A stretch of 64,000 nucleotides of DNA from an uncultured Muribaculaceae bacterium (GTDB lineage Bacteria; Bacteroidota; Bacteroidia; Bacteroidales; Muribaculaceae): assembly GCA_944321705.1 (NCBI GenBank), contig CALUMG010000010.1, positions 36,273-100,272 on the forward strand. Reading direction: 5' to 3'. The first letter of the stretch is position 1, and every line of letters starts with the position of its first letter. A model generated the notes under the pieces. It was not told the origin of the DNA. It saw only the letters and a list, made by a program, of their open reading frames with translations, and did no database searches. Below are positions 36,490-45,610 of this stretch, in pieces. A program made the translations under genes and the position numbers.

Positions 36490-39432
36490 TTGAGACTGAA
36501 AAGTTTTTACATACCGTTGTTGATGTTTCTTTTGATGCTGTTTGTCGGGACGGCATGCAGCACAAAGAAAAATACTGCCATGTCGCGTTTCTGGCAGTCA
36601 TTCACCACACGGTATAATGTGTATTTCAACGGGTCGGAGCACTATAAAGAACAGCTTCATGAGATGGAGACAAACTATGAAGATGATTATACCAAAAGAT
36701 TGTTCATCCATCCGGCCGAAGCATATAACGACCCAAGCAGCCCACAACCGTCTACAAATTTTGACCGCACGATCGAGAAAATGCAGAAGGCAATACAACT
36801 GCATTCAATAAAGAAAAAACCGAAAAAGAAACGTGGCAAGTCGCGTGACAAAAAATACAAGGAATGGATGCAACGGGAGGAATATAATCCTTTTCTTCAC
36901 AATGCGTGGCTCATGATGGGACAAGCCCAATACATGAATGGGGATTTTCTTGGCTCGGCATCCACATTTCATTACATAACGATGCATTTCAGATGGCTGC
37001 CCGAAGTTGTGACTGAAGCAAAGTTATGGGAAACACAATGTTACAGTGCCCTTGGCTGGACTACCGAAGCAGAGAACATAATATCGCGCATAAAAGAAAA
37101 AGAATTGACCAATAATGACTTGCGTGGGCTTTATAACCTTGCCATGGCCAATTTCCAAATCAAAAGCAATCATGACAGCGTGGCAATTCCTTATCTTGCA
37201 CGAGCCATTAACCATTATGGGGGCGGACAAAAAGTGAGATTGCGTTTCTTGTATGGACAATTATGCGCTGATGCAGGCTACCAAGCCGATGCTTATAAGG
37301 CATTCCGTTCGGTGAGCGGAGCCAACAACGCAACTTATCGTACCAAATTTAATGCGAGAATAAAGCAAAGTGAAGTTTTCATGGGTCGCAATATCGAGGA
37401 TGAGGTGAAATCCCTTCGTTCGATGGTGAAATATGATCGTAATAAGGATTATCTCGACCAAATATATTATGCGATAGGAAATCTTTACTTGTCGCGCAAC
37501 GATACTGCCCAAGCTATTGAGAATTATGTGCTCGCCGCTGAAAAGAGCACGCGTGGAGGCATAGAGAAGGCCATAAGCCAACTTACGCTTGGCCGCATAT
37601 ATTTTGAGCAAGGCAAATACTCGGACGCACAGCCGTGCTATGCCGAAGCTGTGCCTTTGATAGGAGAGACCTATCCCGGGTATGACTCGTTGAAGTTGCG
37701 TTCGGACGTGCTTGATGAGCTTGCCGTATATTCGCAGAACGTGGAATTGCAAGACTCGTTGTTGAGATTGTCGGCCATGACTCCTGAAGAACAAAAAGCC
37801 GTTGCCGAAAAAATCATTGCCGAATTGAAGAAACAAGAGGAAGAGGCGGCCGAAGCGGCGCGCAGGGAGGAATATCTTGCGCAACAAGCGGCAATGGGCA
37901 GCCAGCTTGGCAACCAAAGCAATGCTCCGTCAAATTTCATGATGAATACCGACGATTCGTGGTATTTTTACAATACAGCCACCAAGAATGCCGGAAAAAC
38001 CGCTTTCCAAAAAGCGTGGGGCAGCCGCAAACTGGAAGATGACTGGCGTCGCCGTAACAAGGCTACGTTTTCAATGGATGAATTTGAAGAGGTGGACTAT
38101 GATGCTCTCGACGAGGAATTTGCCGAGGGAGACTCGGTGCTTAGTGATTCGGCCCGTATGGATCTTGAAGCCCAAAAACGTGCCGAGGATCCACATTTCG
38201 TGGAATATTACTTGAAACAGATACCTAAAACACCCGAAGAGATACAGACTTGCCATGACATAATTCAAGAAGGTCTGTATAATATGGGTGTCATCCTCAA
38301 AGACCGACTTGAGGATTTCGGAGCGTCGATAACCGAATTCAATACATTGCTGTCGCGTTATCCCGATAATATTTATCGTCTTGACGCGTATTACAATTTG
38401 TATCTGATGTATGTGAGGATGGGAAATATGGCAATGGCTGAAACATACAGGTCGCTCATAATAAACCAATTCCCTGAATCGGGTTATGGACAGGCAATGA
38501 AGGATCCAAAATATCTGGATAACCTTCGAAACATGGAGCGTGACCAAGAGAAGATGTATGCTGATGCTTATGACGCATATTTGAACAATCGAAATGATGA
38601 GGTGCATGATGCTTATGCCGAAATGATGCGTCGTTACCCATTGTCGAAAATCATGCCTAAGTTCATGTTCATAGATGCTCTTTCTTATTTGACCGATAAA
38701 AATTACGATAAGTTCAAATCGACATTGCGAGAGTTGCTTGCGCGTTATCCCGAAACCGACATAACGCCTACAGCCTCGTCGATAATGCGTCAGATAGCAC
38801 AAGGCCGCAAATTGGAAGGAGGTAGCACCAATGTGAGAGGCATGTTCTGGTCGATGCGCCTGTCGAACGATTCTGTTGACTACATGGATACTACACGTCG
38901 AGTTACTCCGTTCAAGCTTAATCTTGACGCACCGCAGTACTATGTGCTTGCATTCCCTCGCGATTCAGTCTCGGAGAACCAGTTGCTTTTCGATATAGCC
39001 AAGCATAATTTCTCTTCGTTTGAAATAAAGGATTTCGATCTTGAACAACTCTCTTTCGGACGAATGGGCTTGCTTGTGATAAAAGGATTTAGTAACTTTG
39101 ATGAGCTGACCCAGTATAAGACAGTGCTTGAAGCCGACAGGCAGTTATCGCTACCTTCAAGTGTGAAGCAAATCATGATAAGTGTCGAGAATTTTGATTT
39201 GCTTATAAACGAAGGCCGTTCGTGGGAAGAGTATTTCATGTTCCTTGAGCAGGAAAATATCAAAGGAAAAAACGAATTGGCGGGAGATGTCGGTGATGAA
39301 AGCCAAATCATGGAAGATGAAAACGGGGTCGGTGACATGCAGCAGCCAGACGAAGAAACGGTTACCGGTGAAGATGCAAACGAATCGGGCGGAGACTCGG
39401 AAGATGCTGCCGTAGACTATCGGGAGGAATAA
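36490..39432 (+). CDS. porW: PorW/SprE-like TPR lipoprotein of the type IX secretion system
   Basis: 980 residues. It uses a TTG start at 36490: this gives MRLKSFYIPLLMFLLMLF with a basic start before the hydrophobic core, then the lipobox-like VGTAC; the first ATG (36523) would lack the basic residues. 'SRFWQSFTTRYNVYFNGSEH' follows directly. TPR-type helix pairs occupy much of residues 100-450 ('AWLMMGQAQYMNGDFLGSAS', 'YAIGNLYLSRNDTAQAIENY') and 590-760, with a coiled, acidic Glu-rich segment around 430-460 and an acidic tail. PorW (Porphyromonas) and SprE (Flavobacterium) are outer-membrane lipoproteins needed for T9SS activity. The porX gene starts 2 bases after its stop, supporting the assignment. 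Confidence 0.82.
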   Translation: MRLKSFYIPLLMFLLMLFVGTACSTKKNTAMSRFWQSFTTRYNVYFNGSEHYKEQLHEMETNYEDDYTKRLFIHPAEAYNDPSSPQPSTNFDRTIEKMQKAIQLHSIKKKPKKKRGKSRDKKYKEWMQREEYNPFLHNAWLMMGQAQYMNGDFLGSASTFHYITMHFRWLPEVVTEAKLWETQCYSALGWTTEAENIISRIKEKELTNNDLRGLYNLAMANFQIKSNHDSVAIPYLARAINHYGGGQKVRLRFLYGQLCADAGYQADAYKAFRSVSGANNATYRTKFNARIKQSEVFMGRNIEDEVKSLRSMVKYDRNKDYLDQIYYAIGNLYLSRNDTAQAIENYVLAAEKSTRGGIEKAISQLTLGRIYFEQGKYSDAQPCYAEAVPLIGETYPGYDSLKLRSDVLDELAVYSQNVELQDSLLRLSAMTPEEQKAVAEKIIAELKKQEEEAAEAARREEYLAQQAAMGSQLGNQSNAPSNFMMNTDDSWYFYNTATKNAGKTAFQKAWGSRKLEDDWRRRNKATFSMDEFEEVDYDALDEEFAEGDSVLSDSARMDLEAQKRAEDPHFVEYYLKQIPKTPEEIQTCHDIIQEGLYNMGVILKDRLEDFGASITEFNTLLSRYPDNIYRLDAYYNLYLMYVRMGNMAMAETYRSLIINQFPESGYGQAMKDPKYLDNLRNMERDQEKMYADAYDAYLNNRNDEVHDAYAEMMRRYPLSKIMPKFMFIDALSYLTDKNYDKFKSTLRELLARYPETDITPTASSIMRQIAQGRKLEGGSTNVRGMFWSMRLSNDSVDYMDTTRRVTPFKLNLDAPQYYVLAFPRDSVSENQLLFDIAKHNFSSFEIKDFDLEQLSFGRMGLLVIKGFSNFDELTQYKTVLEADRQLSLPSSVKQIMISVENFDLLINEGRSWEEYFMFLEQENIKGKNELAGDVGDESQIMEDENGVGDMQQPDEETVTGEDANESGGDSEDAAVDYREE

Positions 39433-39434
39433 AA

Positions 39435-40982
39435 ATGGCAAACAGACAGATATTGTGGGCTGATGACGAAATAGATTTGCTCAAGCCGCACATAATGTTT
39501 TTGAAACAAAAAGGATATGACGTGACCACGGTGTCTAACGGGCGTGATGCTCTCGATGCCGTGGCTTCGCAAAATTTCGACCTTGTTATTCTTGATGAGA
39601 ACATGCCGGGCATAAGCGGGCTTGAAACATTGTCTCAAATAAAGCTTACGCATCCCGAGATGCCCGTGGTGATGATAACCAAAAGCGAAGAAGAGAACAT
39701 AATGAATCAGGCAATAGGCAACAAGATTGCCGATTACCTGATAAAGCCGGTAAATCCCAATCAAATATTGTTGTCAATCAAGAAAAATCTGCATTCCGAG
39801 GAACTTGTGTCAAAGAAGGCTTCGTTTGATTATCAGCAGGAATTCAGAAATATCAGCATGATGATTAACAATGCATCCACGTTCAATGATTGGTGTGAAG
39901 TGTACAAGTTGATGGTACACTGGGAACTGACATTGGCAAGTACTGAAACCGACATGGATGAATTGTTGCTGATGCAAAAAGTGGAAGCAAACTCGGCCTA
40001 TTGCAAGTTTGTGAAGAAAAACTATGGCCGATGGATAGCTACCGACGATCATCCTCTCATGAGCCACGAAATAATGAAAAGCAAAGTTTTCCCGTTGCTC
40101 GACAAGGGAGAAAAGGTGTTTTTTGTCGTTATAGATAATTTCAGACTGGATCAATGGCGCATGGTAAAACCTATTGTGAGCGAATATTTTACTATTGATG
40201 AGGATGAGTTGTATTGCAGCATTTTGCCGACTGCCACTCAATATGCGCGAAATGCCATTTTTTCGGGGTTGATGCCTGTCCACATATCCAAAATGTTTCC
40301 CGATTTGTGGGTCGACGAGGATGAAGAGGAGGGCAAGAACTTGAATGAGGCTCCATTGGTGCAGACCATCTTGGATCGTTATCGCAAGCATTACAAGTTT
40401 TCCTATAACAAGATAAATGATTCGGCCGCCGGAGAAAAATTGCTTCAGAGTTTCTCCAATTTCAGCAATTACGACCTCAATGTGTTAGTCGTTAATTTTG
40501 TCGACATGCTTTCGCATGCGCGAACCGAGTCAAAGATGATACGGGAATTGGCCTATTCAGATGCCGCATACAGGTCGTTGACTGAATCGTGGTTCAAGCA
40601 TTCTACAATTGTAGATTTGTTCAGGCAGATTGCAAGCAAGGGGTTTAAGGTCGTGCTTACGACCGACCACGGTACAGTGAGGGTGAACAATCCAATTAAA
40701 GTCGTGGGAGACAGGGCCACCAATACCAACTTGCGCTATAAAGTGGGCAAGAATCTTAGCTATAATGCCAAACAGGTGTATGAGATAAAGCGGCCATTGG
40801 AATACGGCTTGCCATCGCCAAACGTATCTTCGGCATACATATTTGCCATGAACCGCGATTTCTTTGCCTATCCTAATAATTATAACTACTATGTGCAATA
40901 CTATAACGACACGTTCCAGCATGGAGGCATATCGCTGGAAGAGATGGTTGTGCCGATAGTTACAATGTCGAAAAAGAATTAA
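39435..40982 (+). CDS. porX: PorX, T9SS response regulator with PglZ/phosphatase-fold effector
   Basis: 515 residues. Residues 1-120 form a receiver domain: 'ILWADDEIDLLK' with acidic pair Asp10-Asp11, phosphoacceptor Asp54 in 'FDLVILDENMPG', and 'DYLIKPVNP'. Residues about 200-515 are an alkaline-phosphatase-superfamily (PglZ-like) domain with 'FFVVIDNFRLDQWRMVKP' (metal Asp), 'ILPTATQYARNAIFSGLMP' (candidate Thr nucleophile) and 'VVLTTDHGTVRVNNP' (metal Asp-His). PorX regulates T9SS genes and secretion; Flavobacterium PorX has been described as a Zn phosphodiesterase acting on small oligonucleotides. Its sensor PorY is not in the window. Adjacent to porW, 2 bases apart. Confidence 0.92.
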   Translation: MANRQILWADDEIDLLKPHIMFLKQKGYDVTTVSNGRDALDAVASQNFDLVILDENMPGISGLETLSQIKLTHPEMPVVMITKSEEENIMNQAIGNKIADYLIKPVNPNQILLSIKKNLHSEELVSKKASFDYQQEFRNISMMINNASTFNDWCEVYKLMVHWELTLASTETDMDELLLMQKVEANSAYCKFVKKNYGRWIATDDHPLMSHEIMKSKVFPLLDKGEKVFFVVIDNFRLDQWRMVKPIVSEYFTIDEDELYCSILPTATQYARNAIFSGLMPVHISKMFPDLWVDEDEEEGKNLNEAPLVQTILDRYRKHYKFSYNKINDSAAGEKLLQSFSNFSNYDLNVLVVNFVDMLSHARTESKMIRELAYSDAAYRSLTESWFKHSTIVDLFRQIASKGFKVVLTTDHGTVRVNNPIKVVGDRATNTNLRYKVGKNLSYNAKQVYEIKRPLEYGLPSPNVSSAYIFAMNRDFFAYPNNYNYYVQYYNDTFQHGGISLEEMVVPIVTMSKKN

Positions 40983-40995
40983 ATAAAATATTATT

Positions 40996-41439
40996 ATGAA
41001 AACAGAAGTGATAAATATAGCGACTCTCGACAATATCGAAGAGGCAGCACGCAGTTTTGCTCGCTTGATGGGCGATTATACCGTTTTTGCGTTTTATGGC
41101 GAAATGGGGGCAGGAAAGACGACGTTCATAAATGCTTTGTGCAAAGTGCTCGGAGTAGAGGAAGATGTTACTAATTCTCCATCATTCTCCATCATTAATG
41201 AGTATCGCAGCGACACTACGGCCGAACTTATATATCATTTTGACTGCTATCGCTTGGAAGATGAACGCGAGGCCGAGGACATAGGAGTTGAAGATTATTT
41301 CGATTCGGGTGCGGTGTGTCTTATAGAGTGGCCCGAACGCATAGAAAATTTATTGCCCGATGATACAGTCATTGTAAGAATCACTGTCGACGCGACTACC
41401 GATGCGAGGACAATGACTTTGGAATTTCCTGAAGACTGA
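40996..41439 (+). CDS. tsaE: tRNA threonylcarbamoyladenosine biosynthesis ATPase TsaE
   Basis: 147 residues. TsaE is the P-loop ATPase that works with TsaB and TsaD to make t6A37 in ANN-decoding tRNAs. Walker A: '[16 protein letters not shown]'; '[13 protein letters not shown]' and '[20 protein letters not shown]' (Walker B-like and signature region); '[15 protein letters not shown]'. It starts 13 bases after porX and is followed by birA, probably one transcript; the link to PorX looks like housekeeping proximity. Confidence 0.95.
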   Translation: MKTEVINIATLDNIEEAARSFARLMGDYTVFAFYGEMGAGKTTFINALCKVLGVEEDVTNSPSFSIINEYRSDTTAELIYHFDCYRLEDEREAEDIGVEDYFDSGAVCLIEWPERIENLLPDDTVIVRITVDATTDARTMTLEFPED

Positions 41440-41459
41440 ACATAAGAAAGGTGACGAAT

Positions 41460-42197
41460 ATGCCTCGATATATATTATTGCACGAAACATCTTCAACCAA
41501 TTCCTATCTGTCGCGAATGGCATCTATCTTGCCGTCGGGCACGGTGATTTATACTAATTCGCAAACATCGGGACGTGGGCAGCGCGGAAATTCATGGGAA
41601 GCCGAACCTGGAAAAAATCTTACATTCTCGATGCTTGTGAAACAACCGGCCGTTGTCCCTTCCAAGCAGTTCCGCATATCCGAAGCCGTGTCGTTGGCAG
41701 TCGTGGAATGGCTGTCGCAATATTCCGACGGATTCTCGGTAAAGTGGCCAAATGATATTTATTACAATGACAAGAAAATATGCGGAATCTTGATAGAACA
41801 CGTTTTGTGCGGCAATGCCATCGTGCATACGATTGTCGGGGTGGGAATCAATGTCAATCAACAGCATTTTCTGAGCGATGCTCCCAATCCGGTGTCGCTC
41901 ATCCATGTCACGGGGCATGAGATACCGCTTGAACCGGCTTTGCATGAAGTGTGTGAGCGGATAGAAACTGCTTTGGATTTTTCAAAAGCCGATGATGCCG
42001 CTTTTGCCACGTTGCATGAGCGATATGTCAAGTCGATGTATCGCAACGATGGGCAATTGCATGGATTTGAGTTGCCATCGGGTGAACGTTTCCATGCAAT
42101 GATTGCAGATGTGGCTGAAAGCGGTATGTTGAAGTTGAGGCATGAAGACGGGTCGGAGCATGAATATGCGTTCAAGGAGGTTGCCTATTTGATATGA
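41460..42197 (+). CDS. birA: Biotin--[acetyl-CoA-carboxylase] ligase
   Basis: 245 residues from ATG 41460 (MPRYILLHETSSTNSYL), preceded by AAAGGTGA; an in-frame GTG at 41451 is less likely. Activates biotin as biotinyl-AMP and attaches it to a carrier lysine. 'ETSSTNSYLSRM', 'TNSQTSGRGQRGNSWEAEPG' (biotinoyl-AMP loop GRGQRG), 'SVKWPNDIYYNDKKICGILI' are all present. No N-terminal DNA-binding domain, so it is a ligase only, not a repressor. Confidence 0.94.
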   Translation: MPRYILLHETSSTNSYLSRMASILPSGTVIYTNSQTSGRGQRGNSWEAEPGKNLTFSMLVKQPAVVPSKQFRISEAVSLAVVEWLSQYSDGFSVKWPNDIYYNDKKICGILIEHVLCGNAIVHTIVGVGINVNQQHFLSDAPNPVSLIHVTGHEIPLEPALHEVCERIETALDFSKADDAAFATLHERYVKSMYRNDGQLHGFELPSGERFHAMIADVAESGMLKLRHEDGSEHEYAFKEVAYLI

Positions 42198-42253
42198 GTT
42201 TTATGACGGCAGAATGTGTCGTTAATTTTATAACATGAAAAAAACGTAATTTT

Positions 42254-44785
42254 ATGAATTTTACAAATAAAAAGGTAAAGACGTTTTGGGGAAGTCTTGC
42301 CATTGCCGCATTGTCGTTTACTGCTACAGCCGACAGTTGGGTTAGAATCAATCAATTAGGTTATCTTCCGCAATCGGTGAAAGTTGCCGTCATGATAAGT
42401 GAAGAACCCGTCAATGTTGAAAGTTTCGATATTGTAAACGCAATGACGGGTGAGCCTGTCGCTCGAATGGAATCGGTGCGCAACACAGGAAAGTATGGAA
42501 CCATGGAATCTACCTACAGGCTTGATTTTTCATCATTCGAACTGAGCGGGAGTTATTATATAAAGGCTGGTGACGCCATATCACCCATATTCCCCATAAA
42601 TGCGGATGTTTATAATGGAACAGCCGATTTCGTGTTGAATTATATGCGTCAGCAGCGTTGTGGTTACAATCCTTTCCTTGGAGACTCGTGTCACAAATAT
42701 GATGCATACATTGAATATCATCCTACAAAAAACGGCCAGCGACTTGACGTGAGAGGAGGATGGCATGATGCCGGTGATTATTTGCAATATACAACTACCT
42801 CGGCAAATGCCATGTACCAAATGATGCTTGCCTATCAGAAGCATCCCGACTCATTCGGGGATTATTATGATGCAATGGGAAACAGAGGCTCAAATGGAAT
42901 CCCCGATATCGTTGATGAAATAAAATGGGGGCTTGATTGGCTTAATCGCATGAATCCAGCGCCTGGGGAATTGTACAATCAGATTGCCGATGACCGTGAC
43001 CATGCATCGTTCCGTTCGCCAGTTGAAGATAAAGTAGATTATGGATATGGCCCGGGAACAGGCAGGCCGGTATATTTTTGTAGCGGAGAACCTCAGCAAC
43101 GTGGCAAATTCAAGAATGCCACTACTGGAGTTGCAAGCACGGCAGGAAAATTTGCGTCTTGTTTTGCCGTCGGTGCACGGGTGTTAAAACCGTTTTATCC
43201 GGAACTGGCCGACCAATTGGCCTCAAAGGCTGTTCCTGCATATGAAGCCGGTGTGAGACAACCGGGAGTTTGTCAGACGGCCTCGGTAGTATCGCCATAT
43301 ATTTATGAAGAATGCAATTGGGTTGACGACATGGAGCTTGGTGCAATAGAATTGTATAAATTGACCGGAGAAAGTCGTTATCTTAATGAGGCAGTGGAAT
43401 ATGGCAGGCAAGAGCCGGTTACTCCATGGATGGGAGCCGATAGTGCGCGACATTATCAATGGTATCCTTTTGTCAATGTAGGCCATTACCAAGTGGCGGC
43501 ATCGGGAAATGCAAAAATGAAAGAGGAATTTACAAGAAACATGTTGAGCGGAATACGCCGTACTTATGATAAGGCTAAGAAGAATCCTTACATGTTCGGT
43601 ATCCCGACAATATGGTGTTCAAATAACCTAACTGTCGCAATGGTGACACAGTGCATGCTTTATCGCGAGCTGACAGGCGATTCGACTTATGTGGAAATGG
43701 AGGCTTCCTTGCGCGATTGGCTTTTTGGTTGTAATCCCTGGGGTACGAGCATGGTTGTGGAATTGCCTTATGGAGGAGATTATCCTGTTCAGCCTCATTC
43801 GGCGTATGTGGCAGCACACATGGGAAATGCCACTGGCGGACTTGTAGACGGCCCGGTATATTCAAGTATATTCAACAGTTTGCGTGGCGTGCAGCTTGAC
43901 GGGCTTCCTTGGGCCAAGGCTGAAGATTATGCACGTTTCCAACCCGGAGACATGGTATATCATGATGCGATAGGTGATTATTCTACAAATGAGCCTACCA
44001 TGGATGGCACGGCAAGCATGACTTATTTCTTGTCGGCATTGCAAGGTGAAGGAATGAAACAGGCTGGAATGTCTGCCGACAGGAATGTGTATTCGTTGGG
44101 CGGAATTGTTCGTACCGACACATTGAAAAAGAACATTTCATTGGTGTTTACCGCACATGACAGGCTTGACGGAGCCGATGCCGTGATTAAAACTCTTGAA
44201 AAGCAGGGCATAAATGCAAATTTCTTTTTCACGGGCGAGGTGTTTGATCATCACGGCGACTTGGTGAAGCGATTGTTGAAAAGAGGTGATTACATAGGCA
44301 GCCACAGTTATGGACATTTGCATTATGTGGATTACAGGAATCTTGATACCGTTCTTTTGTCGAAAAATGAGTTTGTCGAAGATCTTAGACGATGCTATGA
44401 AGTCATGGCCAAATGTGGCATAACTCAAGAATCGGCAAGGTATTTCATGCCTCCGTTTGAAGAGTATAATGCAACAATAGCATCATGGGCGAAAAGCCTT
44501 GGGTTGCAAGTTGTGAATTTTACCCCCGGAACAGGTAGCAATGCCGATTATACGACTCCCGACATGCCGAATTATCGTAGCAGCAGAGCTATTTATGACA
44601 AGATAATGAATGAGGAAAAATCGAAAGGGTTGAATGGTCATATCTTGTTGATTCATTTGGGAACCGATGCTGCTCGCACCGACAAGTTCTATGATGATTA
44701 TCTTGAAAAGATGATAAAGACTTTGCTCAAGAAAGGTTATGTGTTCACTTTATTGCCGGAGTCGGTGGCTCTTGGCAATAAATAA
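42254..44785 (+). CDS. Glycoside hydrolase family 9 fused to a polysaccharide-deacetylase-like domain
   Basis: 843 residues. Residues 1-26 are a signal peptide (MNFTNKKVKTFWGS, core, ATA). Residues 28-115 are the Ig-like CelD_N domain ('VRINQLGYLPQSVKVAVMIS'). Residues about 125-600 are a GH9 (alpha/alpha)6 barrel: 'VRGGWHDAGDYLQYTTTSAN' (catalytic-base region Asp, about 168-175), 'VQPHSAYVAAHMGNATGG', and the proton-donor Glu region 'DYSTNEPTMDGTASMTYFLS' (about 578). Residues 620-843 resemble a NodB deacetylase: 'ISLVFTAHDRLDGADAVIKT', 'NANFFFTGEVFDHHGDLVKR', SHSYGH (HxxxxH-type metal motif) and 'MPPFEEYNATIASWAKSLGL'. The usual TFDDG is replaced by TAHDRLDG. Likely degrades beta-glucans in the periplasm or at the surface; no T9SS tail. 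Confidence 0.85.
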   Translation: MNFTNKKVKTFWGSLAIAALSFTATADSWVRINQLGYLPQSVKVAVMISEEPVNVESFDIVNAMTGEPVARMESVRNTGKYGTMESTYRLDFSSFELSGSYYIKAGDAISPIFPINADVYNGTADFVLNYMRQQRCGYNPFLGDSCHKYDAYIEYHPTKNGQRLDVRGGWHDAGDYLQYTTTSANAMYQMMLAYQKHPDSFGDYYDAMGNRGSNGIPDIVDEIKWGLDWLNRMNPAPGELYNQIADDRDHASFRSPVEDKVDYGYGPGTGRPVYFCSGEPQQRGKFKNATTGVASTAGKFASCFAVGARVLKPFYPELADQLASKAVPAYEAGVRQPGVCQTASVVSPYIYEECNWVDDMELGAIELYKLTGESRYLNEAVEYGRQEPVTPWMGADSARHYQWYPFVNVGHYQVAASGNAKMKEEFTRNMLSGIRRTYDKAKKNPYMFGIPTIWCSNNLTVAMVTQCMLYRELTGDSTYVEMEASLRDWLFGCNPWGTSMVVELPYGGDYPVQPHSAYVAAHMGNATGGLVDGPVYSSIFNSLRGVQLDGLPWAKAEDYARFQPGDMVYHDAIGDYSTNEPTMDGTASMTYFLSALQGEGMKQAGMSADRNVYSLGGIVRTDTLKKNISLVFTAHDRLDGADAVIKTLEKQGINANFFFTGEVFDHHGDLVKRLLKRGDYIGSHSYGHLHYVDYRNLDTVLLSKNEFVEDLRRCYEVMAKCGITQESARYFMPPFEEYNATIASWAKSLGLQVVNFTPGTGSNADYTTPDMPNYRSSRAIYDKIMNEEKSKGLNGHILLIHLGTDAARTDKFYDDYLEKMIKTLLKKGYVFTLLPESVALGNK

Positions 44786-44813
44786 TGTTAAACAAGCTAC
44801 TTTGTTGACTCTG

Positions 44814-44844
44814 TTGCCATTTTTCACTAAAAACATTATCTTTG
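44814..44844 (+). promoter_or_regulatory. Promoter for the DUF4923 gene
   Basis: TTG (44814-44816), 20 bases, TATCTTTG (44837-44844). The ATG lies at 44876, about 31 bases after the -7 box. Confidence 0.75.
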
Positions 44845-44875
44845 TAATCTTTATAAGGGTATAAAAGTTTTTGTT

Positions 44876-45514
44876 ATGGCAAAGATTAGGATTTTATTTG
44901 TTGCAATTGTCATGGCGTGCGTGACAGGAGCTTCAGCCCAATCGTTTGATTTGGGAGGTTTGCTTGGAGGCATATTGAACAATAGTGGAGAAGGAAACGG
45001 AAGCAGTTTCCTTGATGGCGTGATTCAAAATGAAAATATTGAAGTCAAGGATCTTGTCGGAACATGGACTGTGAGCGGACCGGCTATAATGTTTAAAAGT
45101 GATAATCTGCTGGAACGTGCAGGAGGAGCCGCTGCAGCTACGGCTGTTGAGGAAAAATTGTATCCCTATTATGACAAAATGGGGATCGAAGGTTTGCAGT
45201 TGATTATCAACGACGAAGGGAAAGTTACCGTCAAGTTGAAAAATGGCAAGTCATTTGAAGGAACTGTTGCGAAAGGCGAAACTGAAGGTGAAATGATATT
45301 CAGCTTTAGTAAGTTGGCTAAGGACAGTAAATTTGGGAAAGTTACCACTTTTGTTACTAAGACTACAACGATGTCGATAATGCTTGATATTTCCAAGTTG
45401 CAACCATTATTGAGTGAAGTGGCCGAGAAAGTAAACATCAGTTCTCTTACAACGGTAACAAGCTTGCTTGAAAACTATGAAGGAATATACGGCGGATTGC
45501 GATTCACAAAGTAA
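44876..45514 (+). CDS. DUF4923 family secreted protein
   Basis: 212 residues. Signal peptide 1-21 (ending GASAQ), then 'SFDLGGLLGGILNNSGEGNG' and the conserved 'VKDLVGTWTVSGPAIMFKSD' of DUF4923, a lipocalin- or calycin-like beta-rich family of unknown role in Bacteroidales. It also shows 'GGAAAATAVEEKLYPYYDKM' and a C-terminal helix-strand region. Own promoter and terminator, so monocistronic. Periplasmic or surface location is likely; function unknown. Confidence 0.75.
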   Translation: MAKIRILFVAIVMACVTGASAQSFDLGGLLGGILNNSGEGNGSSFLDGVIQNENIEVKDLVGTWTVSGPAIMFKSDNLLERAGGAAAATAVEEKLYPYYDKMGIEGLQLIINDEGKVTVKLKNGKSFEGTVAKGETEGEMIFSFSKLAKDSKFGKVTTFVTKTTTMSIMLDISKLQPLLSEVAEKVNISSLTTVTSLLENYEGIYGGLRFTK

Positions 45515-45541
45515 AAATTGTCTTGTTTAAAATAACAAAGG

Positions 45542-45579
45542 GCTCGGGCATGAATGCAGTTGCTGCTACATGTGCGAGC
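45542..45579 (+). terminator. Terminator after the DUF4923 gene
   Basis: GCTCGGGCATG (45542-45552) pairs with CATGTGCGAGC (45569-45579), with two central mismatches, followed by six T. Converging with the SIR2 gene on the other strand. Confidence 0.75.
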
Positions 45580-45610
45580 TTTTTTGTAAATACGAATCGG
45601 TTAAAATGGG

